From: Batkoa obscura
Lineage: Eukaryota; Entomophthoromycota; Entomophthoromycetes; Entomophthorales; Batkoaceae
Length of the DNA: 50,115 nucleotides
Direction of reading: 5' to 3'
NCBI GenBank assembly: GCA_030770535.1
Contig: JASVEC010000113.1
Coordinates: 1 to 50,115, forward strand
Part shown: piece by piece, positions 1 through 12,030 of the stretch
Numbering within the stretch: the first letter of the stretch is position 1
How the letters are laid out: each line of letters starts with the position of its first letter
Position numbers and translations under genes: made by a program
Notes under the pieces: model-generated
What the model saw: the letters and a program-made list of their open reading frames with translations, nothing else
The model's database searches: none
What the model was told of the DNA's origin: nothing

Positions 1-1246
1 TTTGTTTTTCATTTCACTCAAAAAAGCAACATGTGGTTTTAGCCAACCAAATTACATTTTGCTACCATGATGGAAATTTCAATTGCAAGATGAAATTTAA
101 AAAATTCATAGATATAGGGAGTAGAAACTTGTTAGGATTCACTAATTTTTTCCAGTCTAATTTAGGCTAAAGTTGTAAAAAGTTATGGACTAATTAAATC
201 AAAAATGTGACACTGTTTATATGATCTAGTGCTGAACGAAACTGGGTAGAAATTTACTTTTTATTTTGTAAATTATTAAAAAAAGCAAAAGTCTAGTATT
301 TTGTATATGTTTTGAAATTAAATAAGATATGGGGATGTTTTTTTTGATTTCATTACTTTTTCTATTTTTAAACGCTATTTGAGTGGAAAAATTGTTAGTG
401 AAACTTTTAAGCCAAAAAGTATATCCACATAGAGTGAATCTTATTTCATAATAATATGTAGCTTAATTTTTTAGATTTAATTTCGATATATGAGCATACT
501 TTATGTTTATTATGAACTACTCAATGCTTTGTTTGAACTTTAAGTAAACTAAAAAGTAATCAAAATGCCGAAGCAGAAAAACATTTTCGTTACTATGTAG
601 TTTCGGAAGAAAACTTTTGTTAAAATATTAACAACTTTAAATAACAAGCAAAATACCAAGAGCTTGGTTGATTTATATGTTCCCATATATTTTTTATGAA
701 ATTAATGTTTTGTCAATCAGAAATGGATATCATAAAATAAGTTTTAATTCAGATATTCGAATTTTCTTAAATGCTTTAGCTTTCTCTAGTACTAACTTTG
801 AGTTTATTTTAAAGTTTTATTTTTAATTAATGGCAAGCAACCTATCTCCCACTATTTAAATTTTTTTAATACCTGGCAATGTTACACTAAAATTCGAAAA
901 AACACCTATAAAAATACAGTTTAAAGAAACTTTAAAGTTTACTATCATTCTTGCTATTTTATACAATATACAATATATTTACAAAACTTATTGTATAAAT
1001 GAATGTAGTTATCAAGTACCAAAAGCTAATTGCTGCTATTTTATACACTTTTTAAGTTTCGATAGCATTTGATTCAAGTAAAAACCTGCCAATCAATAAG
1101 CATTTCAACTTAAACGTAGGGTTCCTAAAAAGAAGCCACCAAAAAATTTAATCAAATACACCAATCAATCGAGTTCTTGTCAAAATTTCAATCAAAATTA
1201 AGACAACACCAAGTTTATTTTAATTTTATTTATAAAAGATTTCAAA
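1..1246. other. AT-rich intergenic region upstream of the myosin gene
   Basis: No open frame with coding character was seen on either strand. The only recognisable item is a small terminal-inverted-repeat element at 327-431, described separately. The stretch from about 1100 to 1246 is probably the promoter and 5' leader of the myosin I gene, but no convincing TATA motif could be singled out in this T/A-rich sequence. Confidence 0.6.
327..431 (-). mobile_element. ATATGGGG small inverted-repeat element, copy 1
   Basis: About 105 bp. It starts ATATGGGGATG and ends with a degenerate TATCCACATA. The internal segment (poly-T, TTTCATTACTTTTTC, CGCTATTTGAGTGGAAAAATTGTTAGT) is the shared core of the family, here in the reverse orientation. 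Confidence 0.85.
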
Positions 1247-4200
1247 ATGGTAAGAAAAACAGCATAAACTATATAGCAAAAGAGTATGCTAAACTAATTT
1301 ATGTAGCCACCAAAGAAAGCTGATTGGACAGATAGTTTCAAAAAGAAACAAGTAGGTGTATCTGATATGATTTATTGTCAAAAGTCGATAACGATGCTAT
1401 CAATGAGAACTTAGAGAAACGATTTTTTAACGGAGATATATATGTAACACAAATATATGCTATTCAATATAAATCTTAATTTAGATTTAGACTTATATCG
1501 GTCACGTATTAATCAGTGTTAATCCCTTTAAAGATCTTGGTCTTTATAGTGATGAAATTCTAAAATCATATACAGGTAAAAATAGGATAGAGGTAATAGT
1601 AAATTTTGTAAATGTTACAAAGCTAATCAATTTTCAACTTTTAGATGCCTCCCCATGTTTATGCTATTGCTGAAGGTGCTTATTACAATATGGTTAGCTA
1701 TAAAGAAAATCAATGTGTGATTATTAGGTAATTATAAATACCAATGTATAAATATAATAATTGATTATTGACAGTGGTGAATCCGGTGCTGGTAAAACAG
1801 GTATGTTTATATTAAAAGACAAAAAACTCATATTAAAATAAAATTTATTAAATAAAATAGAGGCAGCAAAAAAGGTAAAAATGGAGTACTTTTATTTAAA
1901 AATATATTAACTTTTGGAATAGATTATGCAATACATTGCAACAGTGAGTGGAGGGAAATCAGATGCTATTAAACAAGTTAAAGATATGGTGCTAGCTACT
2001 AATCCATTGTTAGAAAGTTTTGGTTGTGCAAAAACTTTGAGAAACAATAATTCAAGTCGACATGTAAGTGAGACAAATAATATTTAATAAGTAAAGAATT
2101 AGCTAATGATTTAGGGAAAATACCTTGAAATCCAATTTAACAGTCATGGTGAGCCAACTGGAGCCCATATTACTAACTATTTGTTAGAAAAGGTATAAGG
2201 TTATTATTAGCTTGAAATTAACACTAATAATTAATAGAATAGAGTAGTTGCTCAAATCAAGGATGAAAGAAATTTCCATATATTTTATCAGTTTTGTTTA
2301 GGTGCATCTCAAGAGTATAAAGGTTTGTAGCTTTGAATTATATAAATTAAATGGGGTATTAAAATTATTAGATCTTTTCGGAATATCTGGTCCTGAAAGT
2401 TACTGGTATACTTGCCAAAGTGGTTGTTTAACAGTGGATGGGATGGACGATATTGAAGAATATCATGGTACTATCGAGGCAATGAGAGTTATAGGATTAT
2501 CAGAAGATGAACAAACTAATATTCATAGAGTTTTAGCTTCAATATTATGGTTAGGAAATGTACAGTTTGTTGAAGGAGATAACAACAGTTGTTACATATC
2601 TGATTCAAATGTTACTGATTTTGTAAGTTATCTGGTCCAATCAGATGGTGGTACTTTAGAAAAAACTTTGACTACTAGAGTAATGGAAACTAAAAGAGGT
2701 GGTCGTCGAGGTTCAATATACGATGTCCCTCTTAATGCTGATCAAGCTAACTCTGTTCGTGATGCTATGGCTAAAGCTCTTTATGATCGTTTGTTTGATT
2801 GGATTGTAGATCGTGTAAATTTAGCCTTAAAACAGAAAGGTAATTTTGATTACATAATAGGTGTATTAGATATCTACGGGTTCGAGATTTTTGATCATAA
2901 TAGTTTTGAGCAATTGTGCATCAACTACGTTAATGAAAAACTTCAACAAATTTTTATTGAGCTTACATTAAAATCAGAGCAAGAAGAATATGTCAAAGAA
3001 CAAATTCAATGGACCCCTATCAAATTCTTTAATAATAAAATTGTATGTGATTTGATTGAAGAAAAACGCCCACCCGGTATCTTTGCAGCTATGAATGATG
3101 CTTGTGCAACTGCCCATGCTGACCCTTCTGCTGCAGATCAATCCCTTGTTCAAAGATTAGGCTTATGTGCTAGCAATCCACATCTGGAACAACGTGGACA
3201 ACAATTTATTATCAAACATTATGCTGGTGATGTAAAATATGAGATCCGTGGTATGACAGATAAGAACAAGGATCAATTATCGAAAGATATTTTAACTTTA
3301 TTAAAATCCTCCGAATCCGATTTTATCCAACAGCTTTTCCCAGACCTTTTAGACCAAGATTCTAAGCGTCGTCCTCCAACTGCAAGTGATAGAATTAAAA
3401 CATCAGCTGGAGCTTTAGTAACTAATTTAATGAAAGCTCAACCCTCTTATATTCGTTGTATAAAGCCAAACTCAAGTAAAAGCCCAAAAGAATACGAAAA
3501 ACCCATGTCCCTCCATCAAATCAAATACTTAGGCCTTTGTGAAAATATTCGTGTGCGTAGAGCAGGCTTTGCTTATCGCCAAACGTTTGAAAAATTTGTC
3601 GAACGATTCTATTTGTTATCAAAGAAGACATCTTATGCTGGAGAGTATACTTGGAGAGGAGATGCTAAGAGTGGGACTGAAACTATCTTAAGAGATATCA
3701 ATATTCCACAAGAAGAATGGCAATTAGGCGTAAGTAAAGCATTTATTCGTCATCCAGAAACACTTTGGTCTTTAGAAAGCCTTAGAGATAAATACTGGCA
3801 TAATATGGCAGCAAGGATCCAAAGAGCTTGGAGACGTTATTTGGCTTATAGAAATGAATGCGCTGCCAAAATCCAGCGCTGTTTTAGAAAGAATAAGGAC
3901 CAAATTGTTCAATTACATGTGCGTGATTCTTCTCATCAAATGTTATCTTCAAGAAAAGAGCGTCGTAGATTCTCATTACTTTCTATGAGAAGGTTTTATG
4001 GTGATTACCTTAATGTAAATTCAGAGAATGTAGGTTCATTGTTTAGAAGCGCTGCAGGTTTTTCTGCAGGTGAAAAGGCAATCTTTAGCTCCAAAGTACA
4101 ACTTTTAGTTCCACGTCCACTTAGATCAAGTAAACCTAGTCCACGCATTCTCTTAATTTCTGGGCAAAATTTATACATTCTTGCTACAGTTGTCGAGAAA

Positions 4201-5568
4201 AAAATGGCTCAAATTAAGCTAGAACGTAAAGTCCCACTTGGTAGCATCACAAAAGCATCACTTTCTACATTACGTGATGATTGGGTAGTAATTCATGTAC
4301 GAGATGACATTGCTTTAGTTATTAATACTATTTTTAAAACTGAGTTGTGTACTCATTTAAAGGATACCAGTAATAGCCGCATTACTATAGATGTAACTTC
4401 TAGCATTGAATATTCTAAAAAATCCAACAAAACTGGTACTTTGAAATTTACTAAGGACGAGAAAGAAGATAAATATGATAGCTATAAGAATCATACTGTC
4501 TCAGTTGGTTCTGGTAAATCCCCAGATTCTGTTTCTGAGCCTCCTTGTGCAAGAATTGAACCACCACGCAAGGCTACAACCTATTCTAAACCAAAGCCAA
4601 AGCCAAAAGCACAGGTAACTCATACGCATACAACTTCTCAATCATCTGGTCGCGCTCCACCACCTCCTCCCTCCGCCCCAGTTTTACCTCCTCCTCCACC
4701 GTCAAACCCACTTTATAAAGCCATTTATGACTTTGTCAATGAAGCTAGCCCAGAAGGATCCTTTAAACAAGGTGATGTCTTCGAAATTACCCAAAAAGAT
4801 GATAATGGTTGGTGGCTTGGTATTAAAGATGGAGTTCAATCATGGGTTCCTTCAAATTACCTTGAAGAGCTTCCAAGGGCGCAAGCTCCCCCACCTCCAC
4901 CCCCAGCTACAGTAAGACCAGCGGTTTCAGTAGCTACAGTGGTTGAACAAAAAGTAGAAACTTATGCTAATGAAGAAGAATATCATGAATCTGAACTTGA
5001 GCCTGTATCTAAGCCTAAGCCTAAGCCTACTCCTGTATCAATTTCTAAGCCCAAACCTGCACCACGTCCAATTCCAAAGCCTCGCCCTTATACTGGAAGC
5101 AATGATTCAGAATCAAATAATGTCATACCAGCTTGGAAAGCAGAGCTTGCAGCTAGACAGCAACAAGCACGTGACGAAACAGATGACGATAGTCCTAGAG
5201 GAAATTTAAATGGAGCCAGTAATTATCAAGCGCCATCTATCCCAAACAGACCAATATCATATCAAAAACCTAATAGTGCCTCCAAACCTAATCCTTCGAT
5301 CCCACCTCGTCCTACTCCTAAGCCCAAACCTATAAATCCTTCTTCTAATGGTACAGGTAGTGTTAACAGTGTTTCTTCTCTTGCTTCACTTCTTAGTGGT
5401 CAAGCAGCTGGACATCCAAGGTTCCCATCTCGTCCTCAAAGCCAGTATCAATCTGAAGAGACAGAAGTTCCAGCATCTAATCGACCAGTGATTCCAGCTC
5501 GCCCTAGTCCCACAGGTTCAAGTAAAGTTAAACCTCCACCTAGACCACCTATCCCCCCACGCAATTAA
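1247..5568 (+). CDS. MYO1: Class I unconventional myosin with TH1 and SH3 tail
   Basis: Actin-based motor that drives cortical actin assembly and endocytosis in fungi. The ATG at 1247-1249 is a three-base first exon; intron 1250-1306 follows, then exon 2 (1307-1443) and exon 3 from 1491. The P-loop GESGAGKT lies near 1778-1800. Further small exons end with an intron at about 2323-2369, after which one exon runs to the stop. Motor landmarks: DLFGISG region, IYDVPLN with an upstream serine at the TEDS phosphorylation position (GRRGSIYD), LDIYGFEIF and the converter. IQ-like segments lie near 3810-3900. A basic TH1 membrane-binding tail follows (about 3960-4400), then a Pro/Lys linker, an SH3 domain (about 4710-4870) and a long KPKPKP/proline tail ending [10 protein letters not shown]. 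The acidic Arp2/3-binding end usual in fungal myosin I is not visible. Exon 2 appears one base short near 1370-1375 (the GVSDM-to-LLSK junction changes frame), probably a T-run undercall. Confidence 0.93.
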
Positions 5569-5900
5569 ATTTAGTTGATTATTAACTTTGTTAGAATAAG
5601 TAGTCGTGGAATCGAATTTGCTTTTAAAGTCTATGGTTAATAGTAATTTATACCAAACTTATTTTTCAGTATAATAGTAGCATCGTATGGATTGAGTTAT
5701 ATTTCAACTACAGATGTAAAATGATGAAAATCACAAAAATTAATAAATTTAATTCGAATATTTTTAGTATGATTTTAAATAGCTAGACTTTATTTTTTTT
5801 ATAAAAATGCAACTTATATACCATCATAGTAAAAATAATCAACAAAATACCTTTGTTCATTAAATCTATTCATTACAAAGTAAAAATAAATATAAACATA
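5569..5900. other. Convergent 3' intergenic space, myosin / INTS11
   Basis: A 332 bp AT-rich spacer between two convergent genes. It presumably carries both 3' UTRs and polyadenylation signals. No other feature is seen. Confidence 0.6.
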
Positions 5901-7835
5901 TTAATCTTTGACTATAAATTTTTGAATCTCATTTAACGCTCTTTTACAAGGTGCTGTATTATCTATAACATAGACATAAGTAAGTTTAACTTTAGTCATT
6001 AAGCAAGGATTTTCTTGTTCAATCAAATCTTCACTAACAATATTAATCGTAAGAGAATCCACAATAATAGAGTCACTTCTAATATCCACGATATGCTTAA
6101 TACTTTGATTACTTTTTAATAAGAAAGCAATTAAATTCAAGCTTCTTTTAAATGAACTTTCTAAGTTATAGTCTTTGTAATATTTTTCTCTTTCTATAGC
6201 TAATGGCAATTCTAAATAACTATTTACTATGCATCCTAGCTCTTGTCCAAGTTCAATTGGCGTTTCTTTTAACCTTGCTTCTTCTTGAGTCATTAATTTT
6301 ATGTCTTTATTATTACCATAAACTAACACTCCTTCGACTTCAATTTCCGGGTTTGGTTTAAATTCATTGATTTGTAAATAATCATCAAATTGATCAACAG
6401 TGCTCATTGATTTTAATTTACTAACATTATAAGCTTTTTGATGAGCTTCTTCGATTACTTTTGAAGATATTTGTATTGGAATATTTTCACTATTTTTTAA
6501 AACAACTTCAGTACCATTAGCTGGCTCATAGCAAGGTATATTTAATTCTTCCTCTACTCGAAGCTTCAATGAGTGCATCGTTTTCTTGTCACCATGAACC
6601 AAAATTACATTTTTAGGTTCTAAATGACTTATCATCTGCATAAGCCCTTTTGAATCCGCATGTGCCGTAAATGACAATTTTTTTACTTGTAAGTTCACTT
6701 CGATTTGTCCACCTTGCCCATCATCAATCACCTTTGCTCCAGTCAAAACTTTAGCACCTACAGTTCCTGGATTACAATAACCTGGCATAATTACCAAATT
6801 GTTTTGATCATGACATAATTTTTTAAATATTTCTAAAGAACCCCCAAAACCCATATTAGACGGAGTGGCGAAAAATACTGCTGGCCCAGGTAAGTCAACG
6901 TATTCTCGTCTGTACTCTTTAATATACTTAAAATCAAACATGTTATGCTCCATAAACGTATCTTTAATTTTTTGATTCGTCCAATTTATAAATAACTTAT
7001 AATAATCATTGCCTTTCATTGTTAATACAGATTGGAAATAAACAGGCACATTTACTAACCCCATTCTTTCCCAATACGTTTCGATTAAAATAAATAACTC
7101 TTGTGGTGTCCCTAATGCTGATACTGGAACCAATACTTTTCCTCCTTGTGATACACAATAATAGATATTCTTCAAAAAACTTTTTTCTCTGGTTCTCTTA
7201 CTCTCCCTTACCATGGTACCATAAGTTGATTCAGTGATCAATACATCTGGTCTTAGTTTTTCAATCCATGCTGAACCTAAATGTCTATCTGGTGTCATGT
7301 TATAATCCCCTGTATAAACTATGGATTTATTTCCTATTTTAATGTGAAACATTACAGCTCCAACTACATGACCGGCATAGTAAGCAGTTACTTCAAAATC
7401 AGGGGCGATTTCAATGGTTTGATGCACATCAATCGTAACTACTTTTTTAAGGCAAGCAGCGATCTGTTCTGAAGTATAAACATCGTTTAAACCTTTATTA
7501 GCAAGCACTCTTCTACTATCTTCTAATAAAAGAGGGCATATAATTTTAGTAGGATGAGACATGATGATTTGGCCATTGTAGCCTAATTGTTCGGTAAAAT
7601 GTGGTAAGGCGCCACAATGATCAATATGGAAATGAGTAACTAAAATACAATCAATGTGCTCCCCATAGTTCCCAGTTTTACTTATTAAGCTGAAATCGGG
7701 GTATTTTCGATGATCATATAAACCTGTATGTATACCACAATCTAACATGATCGTCTTTCCTCCTGCTTTTACCAAGATACAACTTTTACCTACATCTTGG
7801 CCAGCGCCTAAGGGCATTACAGTTATTGTAGACAT
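5901..7835 (-). CDS. INTS11: Integrator complex subunit 11 (metallo-beta-lactamase RNA endonuclease)
   Basis: Zinc-dependent endonuclease of the beta-CASP family. In animals INTS11 is the catalytic subunit of Integrator, cutting snRNA precursors and promoter-proximal nascent RNA. Single exon, 644 aa from the ATG at 7835 (MSTITVMPLGAGQDVG); an in-frame TTG lies upstream, but the ATG matches the family start. The N-terminal PLGAGQDVGKSCILV and LDCGIHTGLYDHRKYPDF resemble INTS11 more than CPSF73, which usually has GAGQEVGRSC. Metal ligands are all present: HFHIDH (about residues 65-70), the His in YAGHVVG, the Asp in TGDYNMTPDRH, SAHADSKG and LVHGDKK. The beta-CASP region includes ITESTYGT and TNQKI. 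The C-terminal third (about 450-644) is divergent. The gene is divergent from dynamitin across a short promoter. CPSF73 is the main alternative and is less likely. Confidence 0.9.
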   Translation of the reverse strand: MSTITVMPLGAGQDVGKSCILVKAGGKTIMLDCGIHTGLYDHRKYPDFSLISKTGNYGEHIDCILVTHFHIDHCGALPHFTEQLGYNGQIIMSHPTKIICPLLLEDSRRVLANKGLNDVYTSEQIAACLKKVVTIDVHQTIEIAPDFEVTAYYAGHVVGAVMFHIKIGNKSIVYTGDYNMTPDRHLGSAWIEKLRPDVLITESTYGTMVRESKRTREKSFLKNIYYCVSQGGKVLVPVSALGTPQELFILIETYWERMGLVNVPVYFQSVLTMKGNDYYKLFINWTNQKIKDTFMEHNMFDFKYIKEYRREYVDLPGPAVFFATPSNMGFGGSLEIFKKLCHDQNNLVIMPGYCNPGTVGAKVLTGAKVIDDGQGGQIEVNLQVKKLSFTAHADSKGLMQMISHLEPKNVILVHGDKKTMHSLKLRVEEELNIPCYEPANGTEVVLKNSENIPIQISSKVIEEAHQKAYNVSKLKSMSTVDQFDDYLQINEFKPNPEIEVEGVLVYGNNKDIKLMTQEEARLKETPIELGQELGCIVNSYLELPLAIEREKYYKDYNLESSFKRSLNLIAFLLKSNQSIKHIVDIRSDSIIVDSLTINIVSEDLIEQENPCLMTKVKLTYVYVIDNTAPCKRALNEIQKFIVKD

Positions 7836-8003
7836 TTTAATATTGTTATTCAAATGAGTTAAAGATGAGTTTTAACCATGCTTTTTAAAACCTACTATTC
7901 AATATCAAGCAAACTCTCCTTAATATCAATAAGTTTTAAACCATTTAATTGGTTGAGCATATAAATAGGTCATCTTTTTAATTGTTCGATTTAATTTTTA
8001 TAA
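7836..8003. promoter_or_regulatory. Short divergent promoter, INTS11 / dynamitin
   Basis: Only 168 bp separate the two start codons, so both promoters must lie here or overlap the transcripts. The sequence is AT-rich. A stretch at about 7965-7990 has T/A tracts that could serve as a core promoter, but no specific factor site is recognised. Confidence 0.5.
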
Positions 8004-9534
8004 ATGAGTGAACAAGGAGAAACTATGGACTATGAAAATGTACTGCACTTTAACTAATAAAATATGATACTAAAGTTATTAGAGAGTTGCGGAAGTATAC
8101 GAAACTGCTGATCCAAGGCCAGATGATACTATTGAAGTAATTTTGATAAATTATATGGAAATATATTAATATAAAATAAGGGGATGGAATATAATCCAGG
8201 TTCAATTTCTAAATCAAACTCAGATATAGAAGATGAAGAAGGTACTTTATTAAGTTTTGTAATGATTTCATTAATAAGTCTTCAATTTAGAAAAGTTCGA
8301 AATGGATCTGAATAACATTTTAAGTGCGTTAAGTTTAAATAATGATACTTTTGAATCAGTTCCAAATAAAAAGACGAAAGGAAAGTATGAAACCCCAGAA
8401 CAAAAACTTCAGAGATTAAAATCAGAGTTAGAAGAACTAAAAGATGATATCAATAAAGTAATTCAGTAATTAAAATAATATATCAAAATAACATGGCAAT
8501 AGGGAAATGTAGAGATGGAAGAAGGAATAGATATAAATACAACTTTAAGCTCAATCGAAAGCACGGAGCTTAAACTACATCAACTTGAAAAAAAAGAAGA
8601 TTATTTCTCAAACGGAAACAATAGTATTATGGGTAATAAGCTATTGGAAAAAGTGAATAAAAGTCTACAAAAATTAAACGACCCATCTAAAAGAGAACTT
8701 GTTTATCAACCTCCTATTGAACTTGTTTATAAAAAAGTAAGTAATAGTATAATCTCCTTTATTTGTATATTTTTGTTTTAATAATAGGAAGGAACGCACG
8801 CATATAAAATTGAAAATCGAATTAAAAGTTTAGAATCTTTACTTGGCCCCGAAACCCAAAAGCCAGCGGATGTAGTAAAATTAATAGACTACTTCATGTA
8901 ACATTGCATAACTAATAGTACTAGCCTGAATTTATGAACTTTGGCGGAAATATGGCTCGAGTCTATGAGTTAATGAAAGTGATAGCAGATAGCCACCATT
9001 TAGAATATGTGATTAAACAAATTAAAAGTATCAACGCTGAATTAGAAGTCATCAATTCGGAAAATAATCGAATGAGAAGAGAAGAATTATTTCATCCAGA
9101 TGAAATTGACATTGAAGTAACAAATAGGGTATAACCAATAATATAATTTTATACTAAACATGCATTAATTCATCATAGGTTGAACAATTAATGGATGTTT
9201 TTGACAAGTTGGAACCTTTACTCCTTCAAGCACCTATCTTTTCTTCGAGATTGAAGGCACTCGGCGGGTTCCATAATGAGGCTTTAGATTTAATTTTGAT
9301 TACTGATAAAATCGAATCTTTAATTAAAACCGCCGATAAAGATACGAGATTAGCTAAAGATAGAGCTGCTATGGTAATTTTACTTATGTGTTATTACTAT
9401 CTATACTAATAATGATTGAATAGCTGTCTAAAAATCTCGATAGCGCAGTTAACACTATTAATAGTAGAGTATCAAATATTGAAACCAAGCTTTCTAGCTT
9501 AAATGAACGTATTCAAAAACTTACTCAAGGTTGA
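8004..9534 (+). CDS. DCTN2: Dynamitin, dynactin subunit 2 (p50)
   Basis: Shoulder subunit of dynactin, the cofactor that links dynein to cargo. Eight introns are inferred (8040-8082, 8137-8180, 8242-8290, 8458-8502, 8737-8787, about 8898-8924, 9129-9178, 9374-9423). The translation carries the family landmarks in order: RVAEVYETADPRPDD near the N terminus (compare dynamitin VYETSDLPEDD), KYETPEQKLQRLKSELEEL, KIENRIKSLESLLGPE, NMARVYELMKVIADSHHLEYV, DVFDKLEPLLLQAP and a C-terminal coiled coil ending SSLNERIQKLTQG. Coiled-coil heptads dominate from about 8370 onward. The junction at 8890-8924 is odd: the apparent intron is only 27 nt and the frame needs one extra base, so a base may be missing near TACTTCAT. 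Fungal counterparts (Jnm1) are poorly conserved; this one is closer to animal-type dynamitin. Confidence 0.85.
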
Positions 9535-9846
9535 TATCAATATAATAATAATGATTGTTTTTATATTATAAAATAATATTGTTTTATTTTTTAAGTTCTA
9601 AAAATTAACCTCAACTTATATCAGAGAAAACTATAATGAAGTGTGATAATAAGTCAAGTTCAAATTAATTTAAAAATATTTGGTTATAAATAAAACAATT
9701 TATTTAGTATAAAAAAGCGATAGTATATTAAAGCTTAAAACAAACATTTTCAAGTAATCTGTATTATATATTCATATCTATTATTAAGCTTCATACCATG
9801 ATTCTTATCAGAAGCCGTTTTCGATTTTTTTCCATTTAAAATTAAT
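9535..9846. other. Intergenic, dynamitin 3' side to transposon
   Basis: About 310 bp of AT-rich sequence with the dynamitin 3' UTR at its left end. No gene or repeat was recognised before the transposon end at 9847. Confidence 0.55.
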
Positions 9847-9930
9847 ATATGGGGTTGTCTGAATTGGTTTCATTGTTTTATCCAATTTTTTTATTAAGAC
9901 AAAAGTATCCAGACACAGTTCTAAATCACT

Positions 9931-10029
9931 ATATGGGGATTTTTTTTTAAGAATTTTACTAACAAGTTTTCCACTCAAATAGCGGTTAAAAGATGGAAAA
10001 AATAATGAAGTTAAAAAACACTCCTATAT
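9931..10029 (+). mobile_element. ATATGGGG small inverted-repeat element, copy 2 (nested in T1)
   Basis: About 99 bp, forward orientation. It starts ATATGGGGATTTTT and ends CACTCCTATAT. The core GAATTTTACTAACAAG / TTCCACTCAAATAGCGG / GATGGAAAAAATAATGAAG is shared with the family. It lies inside the 3' end of transposon T1. Confidence 0.9.
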
Positions 10030-10209
10030 TCTTATAAAACTTTATTGAGAAATATTTATTATTGACCACTTTATAGTCAACATTGCAGATTTGTTATCAA
10101 ATAAATAAATTATTTTAACGTTATAATTACATTATCAATATATTACTAAGTTAATGAATAGCTGGATGGGAGGGAGTAATTAGCCCCAAAACCATAATTA
10201 ACGATTTCT

Positions 10210-10316
10210 ATATGGGGATGTATTTTTGTGTTTAACAATTTTGTTAGCAAATTTTCCGCTTAGATAGCGCTTAAAAAATGGAAGAAATAATGAAGTTAAA
10301 AAAGACACTCCCATAT
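10210..10316 (+). mobile_element. ATATGGGG small inverted-repeat element, copy 3 (nested in T1)
   Basis: A 107 bp copy with good ends: ATATGGGGATGTATTTTTGT at the left and GACACTCCCATAT at the right. The reverse strand is open across the whole element in one frame. Confidence 0.92.
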
Positions 10317-10423
10317 AGTACAAGTAATAATAGTTTTTACATATTATTACAATTGCTTGTTCTTTGACTATTCATTAACTTAGCTATTAATAACTTAAGT
10401 AATATTAACATTTAATGATTAAT

Positions 10424-12030
10424 TTATATTACTTGATAAGCTACTTGCTTAGTAAATATCGAAAATTTTAAATTCTCTATTATCTTGGTAAGGTAAGCTG
10501 GGATCGATCTTTTAATTTTTCTGTTTTCTATAGACTCTATAACTCTAATTGGAACTATATCACTTTTTTTGATGTATCAGATACCGGATAACAATGCAGC
10601 TTATTGTTATGTTTAATAAAGTGTAAATACTTCTTAATGCCCTGCATCTCTATTATTCTTTTTGTATATTTGTTTCTTTTATACTTTTTAAAAATTATAT
10701 CTGTTTTCCCATTATTAACAGTCGAATTATTAATTTTATTATGCTCGCAAATAAAAGACTCAAATCTTGAAATTAATTGATCGATATCTTCTATTTTACC
10801 TAACGCTTCAAAACTACTTTTCCATTTTGAAAGGTTTCCAAAATGTCCATCAACTATACTTTTTCCATGATGCTCAGCAAAAAAATTAAGATTAACATTC
10901 AAACTACTATTTATTTTATGAATTTCTTTAAACATATAGTGTAGAAACTCTTGGGATCTAAAATGATTTCCTCTATCTGCCCATATATTAATTTTTGTAA
11001 ACTTTTTAAATAAAAGCTGTAGAGATCAAATCGATTAAACAATCTCCTGCATATGCTGAATCATGATTCAATATTTCAGATAAATAATCAAAGTAAACTT
11101 TGCCTATTGTTTTATCATCTTTTAAATATAATACACCAAAGCCTAATACTGATATAGCTTGTTTATTATAATGATCTAGATTTATTGAATCTGGTCTTGT
11201 CCCTATTTCCATATTTTGTTTGAAATCTAAAACTATTATACAACTTTTGTTATTTAATTTTTTAATAGTTTCATTAAATGTGTTTTTTTGAGTATCAACA
11301 CAGAATCTATGTAATTTGTATAATTTTTCTTCTTCGTTGAAAATTTCTTGTATCTCTGCTTTGTTTTTTGCTGTATTTATTTTATTTTCAAATAACTTTT
11401 TTCTAACTGTATGCTGGGTACATATATTACATAGATCCGTTTTTCTTGCTGGATTTTTGAAATTACTTGGTATATATTTAAAAACGTTGACCTAGCTACT
11501 GCTTTATCTCTTAGATAATTCAAATATTTACTATATATCATTCTTCTACTTTTATTTAATATATATATTATCTGATGAATATTTACTATCGTTATTTTTT
11601 TTATTAAATCTTGATGAAATAGTTGAATCATTTAGTAAATATTTATGATAGTTTCAATTTGGTCATCTTTAATTTTTTTTGTATTTTTAATAATAGGTTT
11701 TAATGTTGATATTTTATTATTATTACTTGTTTTTGAATAATCATATTGATTTCTATTTATATTAAACCCAAAACTTTTACATTCATCAAAAGAATATACT
11801 GAAGCTATAGTTGATAATAACGCTACTTGCTGGTTTTTGTTTCCTGTTTCCTTAAAGCACTAATTTTATACATTGCTTGATTAAGTTTATTATTATCGAT
11901 AGTAAACTTTGATAATATATCTTTTCTTTGTTTTGTTTTATTATAAAATTCCATAAACCCTGGGTTGTTATAAGTAGCTCTTAAAATTGATGTAAATGAA
12001 TTACAATGTTTATATTGTGTACTCCTCCCT
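10424..12030 (-). pseudogene. Decayed DDE-like transposase of T1
   Basis: The reverse strand reads as a transposase split over several frames, so the copy is inactive. Recognisable blocks in coding order: SRRMIYSKYLNYLRDKAVAR (about 11550-11490), a CNICTQH zinc-knuckle-like motif (about 11440), a block ending IVLDFKQN then DHYNKQAISVLGFGVLYL (about 11240-11120), NIWADRGNHFRSQEFLHY (about 10990-10940), FFAEHHGKSIVDGHFGNL (about 10890-10830) and a basic C-terminal region (10700-10430). The spaced Asp, D-x-G-x-HF and HGKS-x2-D blocks resemble the catalytic regions of DDE transposases. That is pattern recognition only, and no named superfamily is claimed. The reading frame changes at least near 11000 and 11380. 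The 5' limit is uncertain. Confidence 0.65.

Noticed and set aside
2302-2368. Open frame start within the myosin gene at 2302
   Set aside because: The first residues come from reading through an intron (about 2323-2369); the real gene starts at 1247.
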